From positions 7,237,001-7,301,000 of the forward strand of contig NZ_CP107964.1 of NCBI RefSeq assembly GCF_041434935.1: DNA of 64,000 nucleotides. The letters are read 5' to 3'. Below the pieces are notes generated by a model, which saw only the letters and a list, made by a program, of their open reading frames with translations, had not been told where the DNA came from and did no database searches. Numbering within the stretch: the stretch's first letter is position 1; every line of letters starts with the position of its first letter. Made by a program: the position numbers and the translations under genes. Source of the stretch: Kitasatospora sp. NBC_00374. GTDB taxonomy: Bacteria; Actinomycetota; Actinomycetes; Streptomycetales; Streptomycetaceae. This document shows, one piece after another, positions 33,336 through 41,567 of the stretch.

Positions 33336-33674
33336 TCAGCGGGTCTCGCCGCCGAGCGCCGCCGCGAGCTTCAGGGAGGCCTGCGCCTGGTCCGCACGCC
33401 CCTGTCGCTGGAGAGTGCGGCCGAGCATCAGGTGGGCGTAGTGCTCGACCGGGTCGAGGGCGATCACCTCGCGCAACTGCTCCTCGGCGCGGCGCAGCTG
33501 GGCGGAGTGGAAGTACGCGCGGGCCAGCAGCAGTCGCGGCGCCACCTGGCCCGGCGTCTCGGCCACCACCTCGGTGAGGATCCGGGCGGCCTCGGTGTAG
33601 TGCTTCGACTCGAAGTACAGCTCGGCGCGGGCCCAGCGCTGCGCGGTGGTCTCCTCGCGGTGGACGGTGTTCAC
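33336..33674 (-). CDS. Tetratricopeptide-repeat protein (112 aa)
   Basis: Two to three TPR units: ARAELYFESKHYTEAARILTEV (as A..LYF...YTEAA), APRLLLARAYFHSAQLRRAE and AHLMLGRTLQRQGRADQAQ. The canonical W/L-G-Y-A-x-P spacing is kept. Small soluble TPR proteins of this kind are widespread in Streptomyces and are presumed scaffolds. The GTG start at 33674 has GGGAG seven bases upstream. No partner is evident; the next gene upstream on the same strand is a membrane protein. Confidence 0.88.
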   Translation of the reverse strand: MNTVHREETTAQRWARAELYFESKHYTEAARILTEVVAETPGQVAPRLLLARAYFHSAQLRRAEEQLREVIALDPVEHYAHLMLGRTLQRQGRADQAQASLKLAAALGGETR

Positions 33675-33798
33675 TGCGGCTCCCTTCGGGTGGTTCTGAC
33701 GGGCACTGGTGGTTGAACATTCACCTTTCTCTCGGCATTCCCGGGACGTTCCCGCCCGCACCGGGCCCGTCGAGGGTCGGCCCCGGACCCGTCGGCCG

Positions 33799-34347
33799 TC
33801 AGCCCCGGACGAAGAACAGTTCCAGTCGGACCGTGCCGACCTGCCCCTCGCCGTCCTCGTACGCCCGGATGATCCGCGGGTCGTAGGCGGGGAAGAACTC
33901 CGGTGCGACGTCCGGCACCCGGGGCGCCACCTGGCGGGCCAGCTCGGCGCTGCGGCCCAGGTCGGCGGCGCACCCCCGGCAGGCCGCGGCCGAGCCCCAG
34001 ACCAGCACCAGCGCCGCGCGCCTGGCCCGGTAGGGCTGGATGCCCAGGCGCAGCTGCTGGAGCAGGTCGGCCACGGCGGCCGGGGAGCCGTCCAGCAGGG
34101 CGTCCGGATCGACGTGTGCGACCACCGACTCGCTGTGCGGATCCAGGCTCGCGGACGAGGCGCCGTGTGGGCCCGCGGGTGGCGCGGCCGCCGCCGCGCT
34201 CGGATTCGGCCCGGGAGAGCGGCCCGCGGACGGCAGTGCCGGTACCACCTCGGTACCGAGCACCACCACGACCAGCATCAGCAGGATGTCGGCGAGGAGC
34301 CAGCCCGCCAGCCGGGGCAGGGTGAGGCCGCCGTTGCTCCGCCTCAT
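33799..34347 (-). CDS. Single-pass membrane protein of unknown function (182 aa)
   Basis: Starts MRRSNGGLTLPRLAGWLLAD. One N-terminal TM helix (GWLLADILLMLVVVVLGTEV, about 15-34) is followed by a Pro/Ala/Ser linker (40-70) and a compact domain with SVVAHVDPDALLDGSPAAVA, RRAALVLVWGSAAACRGCAA and VRLELFFVRG at the very end. The topology (short basic N-terminus, one helix, linker, C-terminal domain) recalls MotB/TolR/ExbD-type proteins, but no MotA/TolQ partner is adjacent. It could equally be a stand-alone lineage-specific protein. Two close Cys (CRGC) may form a disulfide if the domain is outside. Confidence 0.6.
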   Translation of the reverse strand: MRRSNGGLTLPRLAGWLLADILLMLVVVVLGTEVVPALPSAGRSPGPNPSAAAAAPPAGPHGASSASLDPHSESVVAHVDPDALLDGSPAAVADLLQQLRLGIQPYRARRAALVLVWGSAAACRGCAADLGRSAELARQVAPRVPDVAPEFFPAYDPRIIRAYEDGEGQVGTVRLELFFVRG

Positions 34348-34832
34348 CCGGGCGTGCCCGCGCCGTCGACCGCAAGGGTCCGGCGGTGCGGTGGCGGCCC
34401 GTGGCGGCCGGATGTGTTCGCGGCCCGGCTCGACGGGCCGCACGGAATCCCCACTGGTGTCACAACTCCAAGCGAACGGTGTGGTGTTGGCGCAGAGCGG
34501 CGCGGCACCGCCGGCTGGGTGCCCGGGCCGGGCGCCGGCCCTGAACGGTGATCAGCATGCCATGGTCCGTGGCCCGGAAAACCGTCGAACGGGCGAATCG
34601 GAGGATGATTTTCTGCAATTCGCCACGGCGGCCGCCGTTGCATCGAGGGCATGTCAAATTCCTTTCCGCTCAAGGGAATTGAGGAGACCCGCGAAGTCGG
34701 TGCCCCGTGCTCCGCCGCCCGGGCCGCCCGTGCGGCCGCGGCGCGTCCAACACACCCGCACGGCCCAAGATCCCGGGCCGGCGGAGGGCGGAACCCTACT
34801 GTCGCCGTGACATCGTCGAGAAAGGGAACACC
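34348..34832. other. 485-bp intergenic region upstream of a small secreted protein
   Basis: No convincing gene; a minus-strand frame starting MTCPRCNGGRR is Arg-rich later and is treated as a shadow. AT-rich stretches lie at about 34575-34625 (GGATGATTTTCTGCAATTCG). Nearby is an inverted repeat with AATTCC at 34657-34662 and GGAATT at 34675-34680, which could be an operator or part of the promoter for the gene at 34833. GAAAGGGAACACC before its ATG is the ribosome-binding site. Confidence 0.45.
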
Positions 34833-35060
34833 ATGAACCGCACCTGCAAGCTGATGCTGGTCCTGGCTGCCGCCGCAGGCCTGGCGGGCGGCCTGCCCGG
34901 CGTCGCCGTGGCCGACATCGACTACGACTCCACGGCCGCCCCGTGGGCGATCGTCCTCGGCGACGGCAACCAGCTCGCCGGCGACGACATCTTCAACGTG
35001 GGCCGCGACAACACGGTGGGCTCCAACAACGGCGACGGCAGCCCGGTCACGGCCGGCTGA
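34833..35060 (+). CDS. Small secreted protein (75 aa)
   Basis: The Sec signal peptide MNRTCKLMLVLAAAAGLAGG ends near PGVAVA-DIDYDS (residue about 28). The mature part is about 47 residues, rich in Gly/Asp/Asn: VLGDGNQLAGDDIFNVGRDN, then NNGDGSPVTAG. It has no Cys. The D-G-N-Q / N-x-G-x-D-N spacing is slightly reminiscent of short beta-strand repeats in Streptomyces rodlin- or chaplin-like surface proteins, but it is too short to assign. A Shine-Dalgarno AAAGGG precedes the ATG, and a very strong terminator follows (35093-35129), which argues for a discrete, well-expressed transcript. Confidence 0.7.
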   Translation: MNRTCKLMLVLAAAAGLAGGLPGVAVADIDYDSTAAPWAIVLGDGNQLAGDDIFNVGRDNTVGSNNGDGSPVTAG

Positions 35061-35092
35061 CCGCCGCGCCGCAGGGCACAGGGCCGTGCAGA

Positions 35093-35129
35093 ACCGACCG
35101 CCGGAACGGAAACCGTTCCGGCGGTCGGT
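35093..35129 (+). terminator. 17-bp perfect hairpin terminator
   Basis: ACCGACCGCCGGAACGG (35093-35109), AAA loop, CCGTTCCGGCGGTCGGT (35113-35129). It lies 32 bp after the stop of the small secreted protein gene. It insulates the SARP regulator downstream. Confidence 0.85.
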
Positions 35130-35333
35130 GCGTCCACCCGTCGTGCCCGTCCGCCCGCGATCCCGCGTCTTATAGCACAGTCATCCCGGTCATCAAGTCC
35201 ACAACCCGGGACCTCGTTCCCCGTCCCCGACCCCGCCGGTCAGCGGGATGTCCGCTCAGCGGAGACCGTTGATACTTTTTGTGTGCATGATCGGCAGTTC
35301 GTGCGCCGGTCGGCGACGACGATGGGGTGACGG

Positions 35334-38300
35334 ATGGTGGGGGAACTGAGGTTCGAGGTGCTCGGGCCGATGCGGGCGTACCGGGGGGACGACCGGCTCA
35401 GGGTTGGAGCGCCGCAGCAGCAGGCGATGCTGGCGGTGCTGCTGCTGCGCCCGGGGCGCAGCGCGGGTGCCGCCGAGCTGACCGAGGCGCTCTGGGGGGA
35501 GGAGCCGCCGAACGCGGCGATCACCACGCTGCGCACCTACGCCTGGCGCTGGCGCAAGATCCTGGAACAGGACCGCTCGGCACCGGGCGTCCTGGTGTCG
35601 GTCGGCGACGGATACCGCCTGGTCCTCCCGAGACCCTGCCTCGATGTGCAGCAGGCCGAGGCGCTGGCCGCCCGGGCGGCCCAGGAGCGGACCGCCGGAC
35701 GTCCGGCGCAGGCCGCGGCGCTGCTGCGGGAGGCGCTCGGACTGTGGCAGGGCGAGCCGCTGGCCGCCGTCCCCGGTCCGTTCGCCGAGCGGCAGCGGGC
35801 CCGGCTCGACGAACTGCGCGTCGCGCTGCTGGAGGACCGGCTGGAGCTCGACCTTGACCTCGGCCGACAGGCCCGGGCCGTGCCGGACCTGCGGCTGCTG
35901 GTCGCCGAACACCCGTTGCGCGAGCGCCCGTACGGGCTGCTGATGCGGGCGCTGTGCCAGGTCGGGCGGCAGGCCGACGCGCTCACGGTGTTCCGCGAGG
36001 TGCGGCACCTGCTGGTCGAACAGGTCGGCCTGGAGCCCGGGCCGGAGCTGACCGCCCTGCACCAGCGGATCCTCGCCGGAGACCCGGAGCTGACGGCGGC
36101 CCGGCCGCCTGCCGTGCCCGCCGGATCCGGTGCGTCGGGCGCCGCGCTGGAGGCCGTGCCCGACGCCGTACCGGTACCCCGAGCTGAGGACGAGGCCGAA
36201 GCCGGGACCGGACCGGGCGGGAGCCCGGGACGCCGGGGGCGGCCGGGGCGGCCGTCCGCGGCCAGGCCGAAGCCGGCCCAACTCCCCTGTGCACCGGTCG
36301 ACTTCACCGGCCGGGAAGGTCTGGTCGCCCGGCTCGCCGACGCGCTGCTGCCGGCCCCGGGCGGTGGACCGACGGTCGTCCTGGTGGCGGGCATGGGCGG
36401 GGTGGGCAAGACCGCGCTCGCCCTGCACACCGCCGACCGCGTCCGCGCCGCCTTCCCGGACGGCCAGCTCCACGCCGACCTGCGCGGCACCGACCACGAC
36501 CCGGCCGAGCCCGGGCACATCCTGGCCGGGTTCCTGACCGCGCTCGGGCTCGCTCCGGACGCCGTGCCGCCCGAGGCGGAGGCCCGCGCGGCCCTGTTCC
36601 GCTCGATGTCCGCCGGACGGCGCCTGCTGATCGTGCTGGACAACGCCCGGCACGCCGCCCAGGTGCGCCCGCTGCTGCCGGGCCCCGGCGAGTGCGCCGT
36701 CCTGGTCACCAGCCGGCCGCGGCTCGCCGGCCTGCCCGCCTGTCTGCAGGCCGACCTGGACGTGTTCGAACCCGCCGAGGCCCTCGACCTGTTCGGCCGG
36801 GTGGTCGGGGCCGAGCGGGCCGCCGCCGAGCGGATCGCGGCCGGCGACCTGGTCGCCACCTGCGGCTTCCTGCCGCTCGCCGTCCGGATCGTGGCCGCCC
36901 GCCTGGCCGCCCGGCCGAGCTGGACCGTCGAGCTGCTGGCGGCCAGGCTGGCCGACGAACGCCGCCGGCTCACCGAACTGCGCGCCGGAGACCTCGCCAT
37001 CGAGCCGGTCTTCGAGCTCGGCTACCGCCAGCTCTCGCCCGATCAGGCCCGGGCCTTCCGCCTGCTGGCGAGCGTGGACGGCCCGGACATCGGACTGGCG
37101 GCCGCCGCCGCCGCGCTGGGCACGGACGAACTCCGCACCGAGGACGTGCTGGAGTCCCTGGTCGACGTCGCCATGCTGGAATCCCCCGTCCCCGGCCGCT
37201 ACCGGTTCCACGACCTGCTGCGGACCTTCGGCCGCCAGCACGCCCGGGCCCACCGCCAGGACGTCCGGGAGGCTCTCGGCCGGCTGCTCGACCTCCAACT
37301 GGCCACCGCCTGCGCCGCGTTCCGGCACGCCGTACCGGGTGACCCGACCGCCGGCGCGCTCGGCCCGCTGCGCGCACCGGGCCCGGCCTTCGCCGACCTG
37401 GCGGCCGCCCGCGCCTGGGCGCACACCGAGTCCGAGGGCGCGCTGGCGCTGGCCGCGCAGACCGCCGCCGACCGCGACGGGGACGGCGTCGACGGGGACG
37501 CGCTGCGGACCGCGATCGACCTGCTGATCGCGCTCAGCCCCTTCCACCAGGACACCCGCTACGGTCAACTCGCCCCCACCGGGAGGCTGCTGGCCGAGGC
37601 GGCCGGGCTGCGCGGGGACCGCCAGGCGGAGGGCAGAGCCCGCTTCCTGTGCGGGACGATCGCCCTCAAGGACACCCGGCTCGCCGAGGCCGAGCACGAG
37701 GCCCGGCTGGCCGTCCTCGCCTGCCGCGAGGCGGGGGACACCGCCGTCCTGCGCCAGGCCCTCAACGACCTGGGCCTGGTGGCGCAGTTCCTGCGCCGGT
37801 ACGACGAGGCGATCCGCAGCTTCGACGAGGCGATCGGCCTGGCCCGCGACCTGGGCCACCGCTCGGGTGAGATCGCCACCACCGTGAACGCGGCCCTGGC
37901 CCGGGTCCGCAGCGGCCGGGCGGCCGAAGCCGTCCCCGCCTGCGAGGGCGTGCTGCCCGGCCTGCGGCAGCTCGGCGACCAGCCCGGCACCTGCTACGCC
38001 CTGTACGTGCTGGGCCTGGCCCTGCACGCGACCGGCCGGTACCAGGAGGCGGTCCTCCGGTACGGCGAGTGCCTGGACATCGCGACCGCCGCCGGCATCC
38101 GGCAGCGGGTCGCGCATGCCCGCTACCGGATGGCCGACACCCTGCGCGTCCTCGGACGCCACCGGGAGGCCCAGACCCAGGCGGAGGCGGCACTGCGGCT
38201 CTGCGAGGATCTCGGGTCGGACCGGGACCAGGGCCATGCCCTGGTGGTGCTGGGCCGGACGCTCGCGGAGCGCGGCCGGGCCGAGGAGGCCAGGGCCAGC

Positions 38301-38387
38301 CTGCTGCGCGCCTCCGCGCTGTTCGCCCGGCTCGGTCTGCCCGACGTGGCGGACGTCGAGGCGCTGCTCGGCGATCTGGCGGCGTAG
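35334..38387 (+). CDS. SARP-family transcriptional regulator, AfsR-like (1017 aa)
   Basis: Large SARP. An OmpR-type winged-helix DNA-binding domain covers about 1-98 (LRFEVLGPMRAYRGDDRLRV, ITTLRTYAWRWRKIL, SVGDGYRLVLP). The bacterial transcriptional activator domain covers about 100-248 (RPYGLLMRALCQVGRQADAL). An NB-ARC ATPase has P-loop GMGGVGKTALAL (353-364) and LLIVLDNARHAAQVRPLLPG. C-terminal TPRs run from about 740 (DTAVLRQALNDLGLVAQFLR). This is the full AfsR-like architecture. Such proteins activate antibiotic pathways. It lies 0.4 kb from the lanthipeptide operon's exporter end and is the best pathway-regulator candidate, though convergent with it. ATG at 35334. Confidence 0.94.
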   Translation: MVGELRFEVLGPMRAYRGDDRLRVGAPQQQAMLAVLLLRPGRSAGAAELTEALWGEEPPNAAITTLRTYAWRWRKILEQDRSAPGVLVSVGDGYRLVLPRPCLDVQQAEALAARAAQERTAGRPAQAAALLREALGLWQGEPLAAVPGPFAERQRARLDELRVALLEDRLELDLDLGRQARAVPDLRLLVAEHPLRERPYGLLMRALCQVGRQADALTVFREVRHLLVEQVGLEPGPELTALHQRILAGDPELTAARPPAVPAGSGASGAALEAVPDAVPVPRAEDEAEAGTGPGGSPGRRGRPGRPSAARPKPAQLPCAPVDFTGREGLVARLADALLPAPGGGPTVVLVAGMGGVGKTALALHTADRVRAAFPDGQLHADLRGTDHDPAEPGHILAGFLTALGLAPDAVPPEAEARAALFRSMSAGRRLLIVLDNARHAAQVRPLLPGPGECAVLVTSRPRLAGLPACLQADLDVFEPAEALDLFGRVVGAERAAAERIAAGDLVATCGFLPLAVRIVAARLAARPSWTVELLAARLADERRRLTELRAGDLAIEPVFELGYRQLSPDQARAFRLLASVDGPDIGLAAAAAALGTDELRTEDVLESLVDVAMLESPVPGRYRFHDLLRTFGRQHARAHRQDVREALGRLLDLQLATACAAFRHAVPGDPTAGALGPLRAPGPAFADLAAARAWAHTESEGALALAAQTAADRDGDGVDGDALRTAIDLLIALSPFHQDTRYGQLAPTGRLLAEAAGLRGDRQAEGRARFLCGTIALKDTRLAEAEHEARLAVLACREAGDTAVLRQALNDLGLVAQFLRRYDEAIRSFDEAIGLARDLGHRSGEIATTVNAALARVRSGRAAEAVPACEGVLPGLRQLGDQPGTCYALYVLGLALHATGRYQEAVLRYGECLDIATAAGIRQRVAHARYRMADTLRVLGRHREAQTQAEAALRLCEDLGSDRDQGHALVVLGRTLAERGRAEEARASLLRASALFARLGLPDVADVEALLGDLAA

Positions 38388-38414
38388 CGGCGGCTCGGGT
38401 GTGGCACGGGGCAC

Positions 38415-38468
38415 GGGTGCGGGTGCGGGTGCGGGTGCGGGTGCGGGTGCGGGTGCGGGTGCGGGTGC
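38415..38468. repeat. (GGGTGC)9 hexanucleotide repeat
   Basis: Nine perfect tandem copies of GGGTGC occupy the gap between the convergent SARP gene (stop 38387) and the small secreted protein gene (stop 38471). Perfect hexamer tracts this long are prone to slippage. Because it is intergenic, length changes could alter terminator behaviour but not either protein. Confidence 0.92.
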
Positions 38469-38470
38469 GG

Positions 38471-38695
38471 TCAGGACCCGGTGCTGTTCCAGGTCGGCTC
38501 GATCGCGTTCGTCGCCGTGGTCCGGGGGGTGTCGACGGTGAGGTGCGTCAGGTCGACCTGGTCCGCGCTCGCGGTGGTGGCGGTGCCGAGCAGCAGGCCG
38601 GCCGCCAGGAGCGCCACGGCGGCCCAGCGGGTGGTGGTGGCGGTGCACTCGGTCGCCGTGCGCGTGGTGGCCGTGCGCTTGGTGGAAGCCCTCAT
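38471..38695 (-). CDS. Small secreted Thr-rich protein (74 aa)
   Basis: The ATG at 38695 has GAAGGG eight bases upstream. The N-terminus is basic and Thr-rich (MRASTKRTATTRTATECTAT). The hydrophobic core RWAAVALLAAGLLLGTATT and the cleavage motif ATTASA-DQ follow, giving a mature peptide of about 29 residues (DQVDLTHLTVDTPRTTATN and on). It has no Cys after the signal. With the 75-residue protein on the other side it brackets the SARP gene. It resembles nothing I can name. It could be a structural surface peptide or a leftover of a larger secreted protein. Confidence 0.62.
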   Translation of the reverse strand: MRASTKRTATTRTATECTATTTRWAAVALLAAGLLLGTATTASADQVDLTHLTVDTPRTTATNAIEPTWNSTGS

Positions 38696-38805
38696 GTCGA
38701 TGCCCTTCGGTGTCGGATCGTCCGTCGAGGACCATTGTGCGGACCCGGGTTCGACTCTCGATCAACATCCGATCACCGAACCCGCGCCGGCCCCCGGCCG
38801 AACCT

Positions 38806-40566
38806 TCACGCCTCGGCCAGCAGCTGGGTGCGGACCAGCCGTGCGTAGAGGTCGTCCGCGGCCAGCAGCTCGCGGTGGGTGCCGACCGCCCGGGCCCGGC
38901 CGGCCTCCATCACCACGATCTGCCGGGCCTCGGCGACCGTGGACAGCCGGTGGGCGATCACCACGACGGTCGTCTCCCGGGCGATCTCGGCCACGGCCTC
39001 CCGCAGCGCCCGCTCGTTCTCGGCGTCCAGCTGCGAGGTCGCCTCGTCCAGCAGCAGCAGCCTCGGCCGGCGCAGCAGCGCCCGCGCGACGGCGACCCGC
39101 TGCCGCTGGCCGCCCGACAACGCCGTTCCGCGCTGGCCGAGTTCGGTGTCCAGCCCGTCGGGCAGCCGCGCCACGAGCCGGTCCAGACGGGTGACGGCGA
39201 GCACCGCGCGCAGCTCGTCCTCGCCGGCCCGCGGCGCGCCCTGGAGCAGGTTGGACCGCAGGGTGCCGGCGAGCACCGGGGCGTCCTGTTCCACGTACCC
39301 GATGCAGGCCCGCAGTTCGGCCAGCGGCCAGTCGCCCAGGGCGCGGCCGTCCAGGGAGATGCTGCCGGCCAGCGGCTCGTAGAACCGCTCCAGCAGCGCG
39401 AACGTGGTGCTCTTGCCCGCGCCCGAGGGGCCGACGAGGGCGGTGAGACCACCCGCCGGCACGTCGAGGGACAGCCCGTCGAGCACCGTCCCCGGGCGGC
39501 TCGGGTAGCCGAACGACACCTGCCGGAAGGACAGCGCGGCGGGGGCGGCCGGGCCGGGGGGTGCCGACACCGCTCCCGCCGGTCCCGCCGGTTCGAGCGG
39601 TTCGACCGGGAGCCGCTCGATCTCGTGGATCCGCTGCGCCGCCGCGATGCCGCGCTGCACCAGGCCCGCGCTGGTGGCCAGTTGGGTCAGCAGCGGGCCG
39701 ACGAAGACCAGGTAGAACAGGAAGGCCACCAGCGCCGACACGGTCATCCGGCCGGTCGCCACCCTCGTCCCGCCGACGCCCAGGACCGTCAGGAAGGCGA
39801 GCCGCACCGACAGCCCGGAGGCGATCTCCGCCGCCACCTCCCAGCGCGCCGCCCGCACGCCGCTCGACCAGGCCCGGCGGGCCGCCTCCCGGGCGGCGCC
39901 GATCTCCTGCCGCTCCAGGCCGTTGGCCTTCACCGTCCGGAACGCGCCGAGCGAGCGTTCCATCGCCGACCCGAGCTCCCCGGTGACCGCCTGCGCCTGC
40001 CGGGTGGCCCGGCCGATCCCGGGCAGGGTGAGCGCGCCGAGCCCGCACACCGTGCCGATCACCCCGACCGTCGCACCGGCCAGCACCGGATCGAGCAGGA
40101 ACATCGCGACCAGGCCCCCGAGCACCATCAGCGCCGAGGTCGCGCAGGCCGCCAGGGCGTGCCCGGCGGCCGAGCGCAGCAGGGCCGTGTCGGAGGTCAG
40201 CCGGGCGATCAGGTCCCCGGGCCGCTGCCGGTCGAGGTCGGCCACCGGCAGCCGCAGGATCCGCGCCGCCAGCCGTTCCCGGGTGGTGCGCACGACGTCC
40301 TCCGCGGTGCGCTCCAGCAGGTACGAGCCGGCGCCGGTGACCAGGACGGAGGCCAGCACCAGGGCGCCGAGCCCGAGCGCGGACGCGGTCGGCGAGCCGC
40401 CCTCCGCCAGGCGGTCGATCAGCGCCTTGGCGGCCATCGGTTCGGCCAGCCCCGCCAGCCCGCCGGCCAGCGCCAGCGCGGCGCCGGCCGCCAGCGGCCC
40501 CCGGTGCGGTCGCAGGTGACGCCCGATCAGCAGCCGCAGCCCGGCGGACCGCGCGGCACCGCTCAC
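38806..40566 (-). CDS. ABC exporter, fused permease-ATPase, of the lanthipeptide operon (586 aa)
   Basis: Type I ABC exporter half-transporter. Six TM helices fall within about 10-310 (LAAGAALALAGGLAGLAEPM through LVAFLFYLVFVGPLL). The nucleotide-binding domain has Walker A LVGPSGAGKSTTFALL, Q-loop YVEQDAP, signature ALSGGQRQRVAVARAL, Walker B LLLLDEATSQLD and H-loop VVIAHRLSTV. There is no N-terminal C39 peptidase, so it would export the peptide but not cut the leader. The GTG start at 40566 overlaps the oxygenase stop as GTGA, marking it as the last gene of the leftward lanthipeptide operon. Confidence 0.93.
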   Translation of the reverse strand: MSGAARSAGLRLLIGRHLRPHRGPLAAGAALALAGGLAGLAEPMAAKALIDRLAEGGSPTASALGLGALVLASVLVTGAGSYLLERTAEDVVRTTRERLAARILRLPVADLDRQRPGDLIARLTSDTALLRSAAGHALAACATSALMVLGGLVAMFLLDPVLAGATVGVIGTVCGLGALTLPGIGRATRQAQAVTGELGSAMERSLGAFRTVKANGLERQEIGAAREAARRAWSSGVRAARWEVAAEIASGLSVRLAFLTVLGVGGTRVATGRMTVSALVAFLFYLVFVGPLLTQLATSAGLVQRGIAAAQRIHEIERLPVEPLEPAGPAGAVSAPPGPAAPAALSFRQVSFGYPSRPGTVLDGLSLDVPAGGLTALVGPSGAGKSTTFALLERFYEPLAGSISLDGRALGDWPLAELRACIGYVEQDAPVLAGTLRSNLLQGAPRAGEDELRAVLAVTRLDRLVARLPDGLDTELGQRGTALSGGQRQRVAVARALLRRPRLLLLDEATSQLDAENERALREAVAEIARETTVVVIAHRLSTVAEARQIVVMEAGRARAVGTHRELLAADDLYARLVRTQLLAEA

Positions 40567-41504
40567 TCGGACGCCCCGGCGGCGAGCCGTTCGGCCAGCG
40601 CGGCGATGCCGGGGCTGGCGCCCAGACCCGGGACGTCCCCCTCGGCGCGCTGGGCGTCGCGGGCGAACGCCAGCAGGTCCGCCGCGGAGAGGTCCGGCAG
40701 CCGCTGCCGGAACCGTCGCAGCAGCTGCTCGCCGGCGGTCTGCAGGGCCGCGTCGTCCAGCGGGCGGGCCGGCAGCCGCAGGCCGTCCAGCAGCAGGTGC
40801 TGCAGGGCGCGGAACAGCTCCCGGGCGCCGACCTCGCGGATGGTCAGGGACACGTGCGAGGAGAGCCCCTCGCCGCCCACCGCGCGGTGCGCGAAGGCAC
40901 GGGGGATGTAGAGCACCTCGCCCGCCCGCAGGGTGGTCTCCAACAGGGCCGGCCCCGCGTCCGCGACCGCCCCGGGGGCCCAGTCCGCGTCGCCGGTCGG
41001 GCCGCCGTGCACCGTCCAGCGCTTGCTGCCGGTGACCTGGAGCAGCAGGACGTCGGCGTCGTCGCGGTGCAGGTCGAGCCCCTGGGCGCCGGGCGGGGTG
41101 ACGAAGTGGAACGCCTCGACCCGGCGCCCCAGTTCGTCCTGCAGCCGGGTGGTCAGCGCCCTGGTCCGGGGATGCCAGTGCTCGACGTTGCGCAGGACCA
41201 GCGTCGCGCCCTCCGCCAGCAGGGACCGGATCCGGTCCGGGTCGGCGTAGCCGGGCCCGGTCACACCGGAGACCGTGCGCGGGCGGGTGTACGTGGCGGA
41301 GTGCACCGGATCGCCGGCGCGGGCCAGTTCGACGTGCGGGGTGCGCAGCAGCCCGCCGGCGAGCGCGGCGTCGATCTCGTCGAGGGTGAGCGGTTCGGAC
41401 GGGCCGGCCGCGCCGGGGCGGAAGACCGCCGGTCCGCTGCGCCAGTGGTCGGTGCGGAAGGCGTCCACGTCGCCCACCCAGCGGGTGAGTTCCTCCCGGA
41501 GCAT
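40563..41504 (-). CDS. JmjC/cupin Fe(II)/2-oxoglutarate oxygenase (313 aa)
   Basis: JmjC-type cupin of the ribosomal-oxygenase (ROX/YcfD) class. The facial triad is visible as GLDLHRDDADVLLLQVTGSK, giving His146 and Asp148, with distal PRAFAHRAVGG His206. The KRW Lys161 in TGSKRWTV is a likely 2-oxoglutarate contact. N-terminal FRTDHWRSGPAVFRPG and the helical C-terminus (ALQHLLLDGLRLPARPLDD) match the class. It lies between LanC and the exporter in one operon with a 4-bp overlap, so hydroxylation or another oxidation of the lanthipeptide is the natural inference. Self-protection or general peptide hydroxylation remains possible. ATG at 41504. Confidence 0.85.
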   Translation of the reverse strand: MLREELTRWVGDVDAFRTDHWRSGPAVFRPGAAGPSEPLTLDEIDAALAGGLLRTPHVELARAGDPVHSATYTRPRTVSGVTGPGYADPDRIRSLLAEGATLVLRNVEHWHPRTRALTTRLQDELGRRVEAFHFVTPPGAQGLDLHRDDADVLLLQVTGSKRWTVHGGPTGDADWAPGAVADAGPALLETTLRAGEVLYIPRAFAHRAVGGEGLSSHVSLTIREVGARELFRALQHLLLDGLRLPARPLDDAALQTAGEQLLRRFRQRLPDLSAADLLAFARDAQRAEGDVPGLGASPGIAALAERLAAGASE

Positions 41505-41567
41505 ACGGGTCTCTTTTCGTCGTCGTCTCGGTGGGCGGTCGCGCGGGTACGGCTCGGCCGGTGCGGG

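Noticed and set aside
34460..34657. Minus-strand frame with CPRC motif
   Set aside because: No ribosome-binding site, Arg-rich low-complexity remainder, no recognisable domain.
38415..38468. CRISPR-like repeat
   Set aside because: Perfect hexamer tract with no spacers; the 14-bp array at 12451 is also spacer-free.
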